A stretch of 64,000 nucleotides of DNA from Thermoproteota archaeon. GTDB taxonomy: Archaea > Thermoproteota > Thermoprotei_A > Sulfolobales > Ignisphaeraceae. A model generated the notes under the pieces. The model made no database searches, had not been told where the DNA came from, and saw nothing but the letters and a program-made list of their open reading frames with translations. Below, one piece after another: positions 52,121 through 59,650 of this stretch. The stretch lies in contig JAUQPB010000003.1 of assembly GCA_030550585.1 (NCBI GenBank), forward strand, positions 209,691 to 273,690, read 5' to 3'. A program made the translations under genes and the position numbers. Every line of letters begins with the position of its first letter. Position 1 is the stretch's first letter.

Positions 52121-53341
52121 ATGCCCATACCAAAAATCTATATAGGGTTACTGGGAAAGACAAATGTCGGCAAATCAACGTTCTTCTCCGCAGCCACACT
52201 TGTCCCCACAAAAATTGAGAACAGACCTTTTGTGACCTTAGAGCCCAATACAGCAATTGCATATGTTAGAAGAACTTGTGTCCACAAAGAGCTTGGTCTC
52301 CCAAAATGCAACCCAGTATCTTCTCTGTGCATCAATGGCGAGAGGTTTATCCCTATAATTCTAGTTGACTTGCCTGGCCTAGTTAAAGACGCTCACAAGG
52401 GCAGAGGGCTTGGAAACAAGTTCCTCGACGCAATTAGACAGGCAGACGCCCTTATACACGTTGTTGATGTGTCCGGCTCTACAGATGAGGATGGAAGGCC
52501 TGTGAAGCCTGGGTATAGAGATCCCATAGAGGATGTCATGGAAATTGAGAGGGAATATGATGAGTGGATGTATGGAATAATATCCAAGGACTGGCCGCGA
52601 CTGGCAAGAGCCTTGGACACCATGGGCCAGAGCCAAGTGATTGACACATTGGCTCAGAGACTCTCTGGACTATCTATAACAAGAGCTCATGTGGCTAAAG
52701 CCCTTGCTGTCACGGGGCTGGAAAACTCTAAGCCATCTTCTTGGAGAGAAGAAGAGCTTAGAATGTTTATGAAAGCTCTTAGAGAGGTTGCCAAGCCCAT
52801 TGTTATCGCTGCAAACAAAATTGATGTCCCAGAGGCTAGAGACCTCTACAAAAGCCTTGTCAAGAGATTGCCGAACAGGATAATAGTGCCTGTTACAGCA
52901 CTTGGAGAGCTAATGCTTAGAAGATTTGCTGAAAAAGGCTATGTTGAGTACCTTCCGGGAGACCCAGACTTTGTGATAAAGGATAGGACTGCCTTCACAC
53001 AACAGCAGCTGAAGGGCTTAGAGCTTTTGAGGGAGATAATGAGAGAGTTTGGCGGTACTGGGGTTCAGAAAGCATTGAATAGCGTGGTTTTCGATGGTCT
53101 CAACAAAATTGTTGTCTATCCCGTTGAGGACGAGGATAGGTATACTGATAGCAAGGGAAATGTTCTTCCAGATGCATACCTAGTTACCAAGGGCTCTAAA
53201 GCCATAGACCTTGCGTACCTGGTTCACACAGATCTTGGCAAAAGATTTCTCTACGCAATAAACGCCAAAACCAAGCAGAGAATAGGTAAAGATTATGAGC
53301 TTAAAGACGGGGATGTGATAAAAATTGTTGCAACTGTGTAG
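52121..53341 (+). CDS. TGS-domain GTPase (Obg-like, archaeal)
   Basis: About 406 residues. The G domain has IGLLGKTNVGKSTFFSA (G1), VDLPGLVKDAHKGRGLGNKF (G3) and ANKIDVPEA (G4). A helical insertion follows, and the C-terminal TGS domain (residues 330-406: VVYPVEDEDRYTDSKGNVLP) ends the protein. This is the archaeal YchF/Drg-related translation-associated GTPase. ATG 52121 has GGAAGG upstream; GTG 52103 would add six residues. It heads a five-gene plus-strand run of RNA-metabolism genes. Confidence 0.92.
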   Translation: MPIPKIYIGLLGKTNVGKSTFFSAATLVPTKIENRPFVTLEPNTAIAYVRRTCVHKELGLPKCNPVSSLCINGERFIPIILVDLPGLVKDAHKGRGLGNKFLDAIRQADALIHVVDVSGSTDEDGRPVKPGYRDPIEDVMEIEREYDEWMYGIISKDWPRLARALDTMGQSQVIDTLAQRLSGLSITRAHVAKALAVTGLENSKPSSWREEELRMFMKALREVAKPIVIAANKIDVPEARDLYKSLVKRLPNRIIVPVTALGELMLRRFAEKGYVEYLPGDPDFVIKDRTAFTQQQLKGLELLREIMREFGGTGVQKALNSVVFDGLNKIVVYPVEDEDRYTDSKGNVLPDAYLVTKGSKAIDLAYLVHTDLGKRFLYAINAKTKQRIGKDYELKDGDVIKIVATV

Positions 53342-53350
53342 TGAGCATAT

Positions 53351-53824
53351 ATGCAGGAAAGCGATAAGAGAAAAGCCCTGTTAACAGAAATCACATTGAC
53401 GACACTATGCCATGCTACCGAGGATTGCGACAAGGTTAAACAAGCATTGCTTAACCTCATCCCACAGGATATAGCATCCTCAGCACAGATACTTGCAGAC
53501 ACCATGAAGGGGTTCTACGGCAACACCATCACAAGATTTGAGCTCAGAGCCCACGGCAATGACGCGCAAAAGGTTTTGGAGCACATTGCAAAGCTTCTAA
53601 GCGAAAGCGATAGGAGGTATATTATAAGCTCCCTTGAGATTAGATATGATAGGAAATCGAACAAGGTGTTTATTAGAATAGATAAGCAGAGCGCCTATCT
53701 CAAAACGCCATTTGTTTCCGAAGGCGACGACGTCGTAAAAATCGTTTTGTCTTTTTCCATGCTGAGATCTTTGGATAGTGTTAGAGAGGTTCTAGAGGAG
53801 ATATTCTTTGGCCCAAAGAAGTAA
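53351..53824 (+). CDS. COG1325-type RNA-binding protein
   Basis: 157 residues. The predicted exosome-associated archaeal RNA-binding family with an L5/L11-like alpha-beta fold. Visible parts are ITLTTLCHATEDCDKVKQAL, LADTMKGFYGNTITRFELRA and ISSLEIRYDRKSNKVFIRID. It lies 10 bases after the TGS GTPase and just before the RNase P genes, an arrangement found in archaeal RNA-processing operons. Its exact role is unproven. Confidence 0.85.
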   Translation: MQESDKRKALLTEITLTTLCHATEDCDKVKQALLNLIPQDIASSAQILADTMKGFYGNTITRFELRAHGNDAQKVLEHIAKLLSESDRRYIISSLEIRYDRKSNKVFIRIDKQSAYLKTPFVSEGDDVVKIVLSFSMLRSLDSVREVLEEIFFGPKK

Positions 53825-53831
53825 GGCAAAC

Positions 53832-54473
53832 ATGCTCGTATTGTTTGATTCATGCGAAGACATTAAAAAGTACATTGATTCCGATGCCAATGCCGGGTTG
53901 ATTGGCTTGGAAGAGAAGTTCTTTGAAAAATGCAGAGAGCTGCTTCCATTAATAGATGAAAACAATGTTGTATTAGTGCCAAGGAGCTTGAAGCCAGTGA
54001 GCAGAAGATCTGTTCCACATGAGTCTAGCGTAGGAGGGGTTATAACATCTTACATACCATTTGATACACAGTCAGCCCGCACACTAGCAAAAATTCGAAG
54101 GTCTAGCATCATCCTAATCACGCCCAGCACCTTGAAATATGTGGACGAGGCTCAGATAAACTTTATGAAGCAATCACATGAGCGAAAATTTCTAGAGGTT
54201 GCACTAGGGCATTTCATAAAGATGCTTGAAGAGAATGGAAAGGGGTATGCACAAGTGGAGAGGGCGTTTAGAATCCTTGGAGATGTTATTGAGAGGGCTC
54301 TGAAATACGATGTTGGTGTTGTTGTTTCCGGTGCTGTAGAGCCTTATCCCAAAACGCTTTTCACTAGCCACCTTGACTTAATACTTTTTTCGATCGGCTT
54401 TTCAAAAAGAGAGAGGCGGATGGTGCTAGAGGTCTACCCCTTTGAGATACTGAAAATGATGTTCGGTGGCTGA
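53832..54473 (+). CDS. rnp3: RNase P protein component 3 (Rpp30)
   Basis: A TIM-barrel protein of archaeal RNase P, which removes 5' leaders from pre-tRNA. Recognisable parts are LVLFDSCEDIKKYIDS, VVLVPRSLKPVSRRSV, LIDEN, VALGHFIKMLEENGKGYAQV and VVVSGAVEPYPKTLFTSHLD. It is about 213 residues. I chose ATG 53832; TTG 53808 overlaps the preceding gene. It is followed 3 bases later by the Pop5 gene, so both RNase P proteins are co-transcribed. Confidence 0.88.
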   Translation: MLVLFDSCEDIKKYIDSDANAGLIGLEEKFFEKCRELLPLIDENNVVLVPRSLKPVSRRSVPHESSVGGVITSYIPFDTQSARTLAKIRRSSIILITPSTLKYVDEAQINFMKQSHERKFLEVALGHFIKMLEENGKGYAQVERAFRILGDVIERALKYDVGVVVSGAVEPYPKTLFTSHLDLILFSIGFSKRERRMVLEVYPFEILKMMFGG

Positions 54474-54476
54474 GCA

Positions 54477-54926
54477 TTGGAGGTATTGCTTTTCATAGCC
54501 GTTGCACTGTCTCTGGCATCGCTAGCCACATCCATCGTCTATGCATATAAGGTTAGGAAATATGTTTCAACACTTCTAGACGAGCTCTCCCTATCGCTAC
54601 TCACAAGGAGAAAGAGCAAGAGGGTAAAGAGATATGTTCTGCTAAAGTTTGTGTGCAACGATAAAACAGATTTGAAGAGTTTTGTAAACGGACTTGAAAA
54701 AACTGTAGCAAGATTTCTTGGAGAACTAGACAAAATCGACTGTAGCATAACTGTCGCATCTGTTTCAACAGCTTCTAGAAGAGCCATCATAAGGGTTGCT
54801 GGAGACTATAGATGTGTGAAAAGAGTCTTGGTAGCACTGTCTATCCAGCACATATTGTTTGATGGCTGTATAGTTGTCCCTCTGAGAACCTCGGGTCTAC
54901 TATCAAGGCTAAGAAAAATGCTCTAA
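54477..54926 (+). CDS. rnp2: RNase P protein component 2 (Pop5) with membrane anchor
   Basis: 149 residues. Residues 47-149 match Pop5: KSKRVKRYVLLKFVCNDKTD, LDKIDCSITVASVSTASRRA, IIRVAGDYRCVKRVLVALSI. The first 25 residues form a clear hydrophobic helix (LLFIAVALSLASLATSIVYA) followed by a charged segment, so the protein may be tethered to the membrane. TTG 54477 is supported by GGTGG 7 bases upstream. The N-terminal helix is unusual for an RNase P subunit, although I recall something similar in other crenarchaea. Confidence 0.82.
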   Translation: MEVLLFIAVALSLASLATSIVYAYKVRKYVSTLLDELSLSLLTRRKSKRVKRYVLLKFVCNDKTDLKSFVNGLEKTVARFLGELDKIDCSITVASVSTASRRAIIRVAGDYRCVKRVLVALSIQHILFDGCIVVPLRTSGLLSRLRKML

Positions 54927-54937
54927 CATCCTAGATG

Positions 54938-55252
54938 CTAGGACCTCAGAATAGCTATTATGCTCTCCAAGAATTTTACAGCCTTCTCAAACTCCTCTCT
55001 GCCCCTCTGAGACAACTTGTATAGGGTCTCACCATCAGATTTTACAGTCTCTAGAAGACCCTCTCTAGCCATTCTATAAACAACACTGTATATAGTTATA
55101 GTCGATGCCTTTATCCCCATATCATTCTTCAATATTTTCACAATGTCGTAGCCCTTCAAAGGCTCTTTATCCATTAGCGCCTTTGCGATGTATATCCACA
55201 GCATTTCCACAGTCAGCTTCCTCTTCAACCTTCTCACAGCTTTTGACTCCAT
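54938..55252 (-). CDS. PadR-family transcriptional regulator
   Basis: 104 residues with a PadR-type winged helix: IAKALMDKEPLKGYDIVKIL, STITIYSVVYRMAREGLLET and SDGETLYKLSQRGREEFEKA. The C-terminal helix would mediate dimerisation. ATG 55252 has GGTG about 8 bases upstream; GTG 55264 is the longer option. It converges with the Pop5 gene and is divergent from ino1, so ino1 is a possible target by position. Confidence 0.82.
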   Translation of the reverse strand: MESKAVRRLKRKLTVEMLWIYIAKALMDKEPLKGYDIVKILKNDMGIKASTITIYSVVYRMAREGLLETVKSDGETLYKLSQRGREEFEKAVKFLESIIAILRS

Positions 55253-55358
55253 AGAGTTTTGCACCTCTTTTCAAAGCCAGTTCTTGCCCCGAATTCTAAT
55301 TAAGGTTTATATGTCTCTCTGTTTATATATCTCTGCAGAAATATTTGTGGTGAGAAAT

Positions 55359-56486
55359 ATGGTTAGAGTTGGAATTGTTGGTATTGGAAACATTGCAGCA
55401 ATGTTTATCCAGGCGGTAGAGTATTATAGGAGGTATGAGAGAGAAGATGGGCTGATACACCACGTAATCGGAAATTACAGAGTACATGATATCAGATTCG
55501 CATACGCTATTGACGTCTCCAAAAACAAGGTTGGCAAAGATCTCTCCGAAGCCATATTCGCCAAGCCAAACCAGGTTCCAAAGTACATCGATGTGCCTAG
55601 AACAGGCGTTGTTGTCAGAATGGGTAGGGTTCTAGACGGTGTTGCAGAGCATATGAGAGAGGATTTTGAGCCTGCCAACGAGCCCGAGCCAAGCCTCCGC
55701 GAAATTGTAAAAGAGCTCGAGGACAACAACGTCGATGTTCTCGTAAATCTTCTTCCAGTTGGAAGTGCACAGGCATCTAGATTCTATGCAGAGGCAGCGG
55801 CAAAAGCTGGTGTAGCATTTGTTAACTGTATTCCCGAATTCATAGCCAGTGACCCAGCATACAGCAAAATGTTTGAGGAGAACAACACCCTCATTCTAGG
55901 CGATGACATAAAGGGGCAACTAGGCTCAACAATAGTTCACAGAGCCCTTGCAAGCCTAGTCGCTATGAGGGGCGGCGAAATTGTCGAGTCTTACCAGCTC
56001 AACGTCGGTGGAAACACAGACTTCAAGAACATGCTCGATCATGGCAGGCTTCACAGCAAGAAGATAAGCAAGACAATGGCTGTCGCATCCACTCAGCCAG
56101 ACCCTGAGAAGATATTGGAAAACCTCTTTGCAGGTCCAAGCGGCTACATACCATTCCTCGGAAACACCAAGGTAGCATACATATACATGAAGGTGCTCGG
56201 CTTCATGGGGCTCCCAATAACAATAGATTTGAAGCTAACAGTAGACGACAAGGCAATGGCCTCTGCAATCCTAGCAGATGTTGTTAGACTGGCAAAGGCG
56301 TTGAGAGACAAGGGTGTTAAGGGAAGCCCGGACTGGGCATCGGCATTCTACTTCAAGTACCCGCCAAAACAGGCTAAAAGCGATGAGGAGGCTCTGCTCA
56401 ACCTCTATCTGAAGCTTGAAGAGCTTGGAATAGACATAGAGCCTAAGAGACTCTACTTGTGGAACTATCTAAAGCAAAAGCAATAG
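55359..56486 (+). CDS. ino1: Myo-inositol-1-phosphate synthase
   Basis: Converts glucose 6-phosphate to inositol 1-phosphate using NAD; needed for inositol phospholipids. The start VRVGIVGIGNIAAMFIQAVE is the Rossmann motif. NVDVLVNLLPVGSAQASRFY, VNCIPEFIASDP, LGDDIKGQLGSTIVHRALAS and NVGGNTDFKNML are family signatures. 375 residues is the archaeal length. I chose ATG 55359 because GGTGAG lies just upstream and TATA-like TTTATAT elements lie near 55303 and 55321; the longer open frame upstream overlaps the PadR gene and is not used. Confidence 0.94.
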   Translation: MVRVGIVGIGNIAAMFIQAVEYYRRYEREDGLIHHVIGNYRVHDIRFAYAIDVSKNKVGKDLSEAIFAKPNQVPKYIDVPRTGVVVRMGRVLDGVAEHMREDFEPANEPEPSLREIVKELEDNNVDVLVNLLPVGSAQASRFYAEAAAKAGVAFVNCIPEFIASDPAYSKMFEENNTLILGDDIKGQLGSTIVHRALASLVAMRGGEIVESYQLNVGGNTDFKNMLDHGRLHSKKISKTMAVASTQPDPEKILENLFAGPSGYIPFLGNTKVAYIYMKVLGFMGLPITIDLKLTVDDKAMASAILADVVRLAKALRDKGVKGSPDWASAFYFKYPPKQAKSDEEALLNLYLKLEELGIDIEPKRLYLWNYLKQKQ

Positions 56487-56532
56487 GCTTATTACACCGC
56501 CAAGCCTTTTCCACTTTCTGCAGCAACTAGAA

Positions 56533-56598
56533 GAGATGATGATGCCGCTCCAAACAGTTTGCTAGACACAATATGAAGACCCCGCGACGAACTGATCA
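56533..56598 (+). ncRNA. Candidate box C/D sRNA (weaker)
   Basis: C ATGATGA 56536-56542, C' ATGAAGA 56573-56579 and D CTGA 56592-56595, with a 12-nt D guide CCCCGCGACGAA. No convincing D' box is present between C and C', so the first guide is undefined. It lies in the 150-base spacer between ino1 and the convergent methyltransferase gene. Confidence 0.5.
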
Positions 56599-56637
56599 AA
56601 CCACCTAGAAGATATCGCAATGCTATTACCTGTTGCT

Positions 56638-57813
56638 TCAATTGTGTGAGAAGTCTATGCTGTAGACAATCGATGGAAGTGTGCCGTGTATCACCCTAAG
56701 CCTCTCTATACGGGCATCGCCAAATCCTGCCAAAACCCTCTCCGCCACCTTGGTTGCCGATGTTATAAATACAATCTTTCTAAAGCTGTTCTCCCTCAGA
56801 ACAGCAATAGCTTTTCTATAGAGCTTCTCCAGACCACCTGGCTTCATCCTGTAGCCGTATGGAGGATTGAACACAGCTATATCCATTTCAACTCCAAACT
56901 CGTGCTCCAAACCCCTAATCTTCGGTGTGACCTCCACCATATCCCCAGCTATGAATATCGCAGAGTCGTCTACACCAGCATTCTTCGCATTTATTACAGC
57001 GCCCTCCACAAACCTCGGGTTTATGTCCACCCCTATATGTATCCTCTCCCACTCAATCAAGCTCTTCATACACAGCCTATCTATTTCATCTACTACCTGT
57101 GGGAAAAGCCTGTCCAGCATGCCGAGGTCTATACTCCTCCTCGCTATACATGGGATCTCCACACCCTTGCTAGCTAGAGCAGCCTCAATAACAACTGTTC
57201 CCCCACCACACATAGGGTCGTACAACCCGTCCCCAGGTCTCCAACCCGCTATTCTAAGCATCGCAGATGCTATTGTGCTTTTTAGTGCAGCTGGATGGCT
57301 GAAAACCCTATACCTTCTCCTGTGGAGAGATTCTCTCGTAAGCGAGATTGCCACAACCAGTCTACCCCCATTGAGTTCCACATAGACCTCGACATCAGGC
57401 TCATCAAGATTCACCCTAAGCCTAACACCCTTCGCCTGCATATAACTATCTATCACAGCCTGCCCCGCCACCCTACCTATATCAATACTCGTAAAACTGT
57501 GCTCGCCAATCCTCTCAGGTCTTATCGCAAAGGATTGATTGGGATCTATAAACAATGTGAAGTCTATGTCCCTAACGATTTTGTATATCTCATCAAGCGT
57601 AGAGACATTGTCTGCAGACTCTACGATATAATATATGTTGTTTGCAATACGAGAGCGAAAAACGTTTGCAAGATTAGCCCCATCAACATCTATGAATACC
57701 CTGCCACTCGACTTTTCGAGTATATGGGCACTGGCAAGCTCCTTGAGTTCCTCGGCAAGAACCCCCTCAAAACCTGTATCAGACGTGACCAAAAGCTTCA
57801 AGAGACCCACCAT
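56638..57813 (-). CDS. THUMP-domain RNA methyltransferase (Trm14-like)
   Basis: 391 residues. The N-terminal THUMP domain (about 1-165) binds RNA, and the C-terminal Rossmann methyltransferase has LYDPMCGGGTVVIEAALASK (SAM site), GVDINPRFVEGAVINAKNAG and catalytic FNPPYGYRM. This order matches archaeal Trm14/TrmN, which makes m2G6 in tRNA. The substrate position cannot be read from sequence. ATG 57813 is the start. A C/D sRNA candidate ends about 4 bases upstream on the same strand, so that the two may share a transcript. Confidence 0.88.
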   Translation of the reverse strand: MVGLLKLLVTSDTGFEGVLAEELKELASAHILEKSSGRVFIDVDGANLANVFRSRIANNIYYIVESADNVSTLDEIYKIVRDIDFTLFIDPNQSFAIRPERIGEHSFTSIDIGRVAGQAVIDSYMQAKGVRLRVNLDEPDVEVYVELNGGRLVVAISLTRESLHRRRYRVFSHPAALKSTIASAMLRIAGWRPGDGLYDPMCGGGTVVIEAALASKGVEIPCIARRSIDLGMLDRLFPQVVDEIDRLCMKSLIEWERIHIGVDINPRFVEGAVINAKNAGVDDSAIFIAGDMVEVTPKIRGLEHEFGVEMDIAVFNPPYGYRMKPGGLEKLYRKAIAVLRENSFRKIVFITSATKVAERVLAGFGDARIERLRVIHGTLPSIVYSIDFSHN

Positions 57814-57816
57814 AGT

Positions 57817-57874
57817 TTGTCAGACAGCCACCGCAACCTCATCACTCGGTAGCGGTCGGGATTGACATCATCCA
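57817..57874 (-). ncRNA. Candidate box C/D sRNA abutting the methyltransferase start
   Basis: On the minus strand: C ATGATGT 57871-57865, D' CCGA 57849-57846, C' GTGATGA 57845-57839 and D CTGA 57823-57820. Both guides are 15 nt (CAATCCCGACCGCTA and GGTTGCGGTGGCTGT). D' and C' touch without a spacer, which is unusual. The 3' end is within a few bases of the start codon of the Trm14-like gene on the same strand. Confidence 0.58.
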
Positions 57875-57923
57875 AAAGCTGTTTTACTCCAACAAGACTA
57901 ATAAGTATAGTTGCCTAGAGGCT

Positions 57924-58610
57924 CTATCTACACGAGATTATTTTCGTGCCCACAGCCTCCCCCGAGAGAATCTTCTCAAAGTTTCCGGAGTCAAACCCGT
58001 TGAAAACGACAACCTCTATACAACTTCTTTTAATGACCTGCACAGCTATGGGATCCAAAAGCTCGTAGCCTCCAGCCTCAAACCTCTGGCTCATAACCTG
58101 CTCAAGCACATCTATAGATATGCTGTCAAATCTCTTTGCATCTGGAAATCTCTTCGGATCTTTATCATATACCCCATCCACATCAGTTGCATAAAGCATT
58201 CTCCTAATCCCAAGCGTCTCAGCGACCACAGCCGCAACAGCAGCTGTTGACTGCCCCGGCTGAAGACCACCAACAACAACGACTTTGCCAGTGCTCCAAG
58301 CCCTCTGCACATCCTCTATACTCCTAGGTATGGGAACATATGCGTAGTCTCCAAGAGCATATGCAAGCAAAAGCGCATTGATACGCGCAATCTCGATTCC
58401 AATCATATCTGCTTGCGCATTATTCAGCCCCAATGCTCTTGCACATCTTATGTATGTCCTAGCCTGCTGCCCACCACCAACAACGACAGCAATCCTCCTG
58501 CCACTATCAACAGCTCTTATAATAGCTTGCACATACCTCTCGATAAGCTCTGGGCTATCTGGATTCACAATCTTTCCAGATAGCTTTAACAAGACCTTTT
58601 CTCCAGCCAT
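57924..58610 (-). CDS. pyrH: UMP kinase, archaeal type
   Basis: Phosphorylates UMP to UDP. Amino-acid-kinase fold: KVLLKLSGKIVNP, RIAVVVGGGQQARTYIR, ADMIGIEIARINALLLA, VVVGGLQPGQSTAAVAAVVA, and YATDVDGVYDKDPKRFPDAK. About 228 residues, normal for archaeal PyrH. I chose ATG 58610 (MAGEKVLL); GTG 58625 would add five residues. It is followed by the methyltransferase region on the same strand after about 50 bases. Confidence 0.93.
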   Translation of the reverse strand: MAGEKVLLKLSGKIVNPDSPELIERYVQAIIRAVDSGRRIAVVVGGGQQARTYIRCARALGLNNAQADMIGIEIARINALLLAYALGDYAYVPIPRSIEDVQRAWSTGKVVVVGGLQPGQSTAAVAAVVAETLGIRRMLYATDVDGVYDKDPKRFPDAKRFDSISIDVLEQVMSQRFEAGGYELLDPIAVQVIKRSCIEVVVFNGFDSGNFEKILSGEAVGTKIISCR

Positions 58611-58625
58611 ACCACACACATCCAC

Positions 58626-59650
58626 ATACTTCTAGAGTTGCATACCTCTATAGGAATATAAAAGCTTTGAGATCTGGAGAAACCACTTGGATAACTATCT
58701 ACATGATCTATACACCATACTATATAATCAAAGCCAATACCGTTGTATCGATGATTTGCATACATATAATACAATCTCGTAATGCAACTACGAATAAATT
58801 TGTCTGTGCATTGTTCGATACACTAGTATATCGACTAGATTAGTAGCTAATACTCAAAGATCATTCTATTGCTTTACAAAAAATACATTCAATTGAAATG
58901 ACATAGCCTCTGGCCTTGGGATCTGAAGCAAGAAAGCTATATCAAACGGGTTATAGCCCAAGACATTAAAATATCGAAATATGCTGAATATTATGAGAAT
59001 TACTAACATAATGAAGTGTTATGATGATCAATATTGAAATATGTACACTATCTGTATTGAAATAAAGCGAACCAGTTGGTGTATAGGTAAGTCGATCAGC
59101 TGGTACACCTAGTAGCTAGTTATCTAGCTATCCCCAGAACCACCTCAACTAATTTGGAACCCTAAACGCTTTGAGCTAGTAGCGTGGCATCTAGCACTTG
59201 TAAATTAGCGTTTTTGAGACATTTGTTTTGCAACTGGATTTGATAAGGAATTGATTGGAGCTGTTCATGCGATGTTTCCAATTTTGAGATAGAGGAAAAC
59301 AGCGTATATACACCCCATGCAGCATATAGACTCTATTGGATTTCATCAGCCTATGGAGTCTCGTAAAACTGCTTAACTTTACTGGCTGAAAGTTAAGCAC
59401 CACTTAACTACACCATCAACCAGCAAAAGCCCCACAAAACCCGCAGGAAATCTTCACAGACTCTCATCAGCTTCATCAAACCTAAGGAGAGTCTTGAGCC
59501 CAAGATGGTACTCTCAGAGATGTTTGTATCCAAACCAGCCCATGCACATCTCCATAGATCAATTTTCATTAAAAGATATATATACCAGACCTGCTAGCCA
59601 CAATACGTAGGGTAAGAAATAGTTAGTAAGATGGCTATGGATGGATTTGT
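58626..59650 (+). other. One-kilobase spacer without gene
   Basis: No credible protein ORF, tRNA or C/D sRNA found in about 1 kb. It contains a perfect 11-bp hairpin at 59370-59399 (separate entry). The longest ORF (59191-59403 minus, 70 codons) has no coding-like composition. C-box-like ATGATGA near 59021 lacks a partner D box. Confidence 0.5.
59370..59399 (+). repeat. Perfect hairpin, 11-bp stem
   Basis: TGCTTAACTTT pairs with AAAGTTAAGCA across the 8-base loop ACTGGCTG. It has no adjacent T-run on either strand and no gene nearby, so its role (operator, processing site or mobile-element end) is unknown. Confidence 0.6.

Noticed and set aside
55188..55358. Longer ino1 start at 55188
   Set aside because: That frame overlaps the divergent PadR gene and the promoter; the Rossmann motif starts directly at ATG 55359.
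58981..59045. ATGATGA near 59021 as a C/D sRNA
   Set aside because: No CTGA follows; the nearest is CTGT, and no C'/D' pair is present.
59191..59403. 70-codon minus-strand ORF
   Set aside because: No coding-like composition or ribosome binding site; it overlaps the perfect hairpin.
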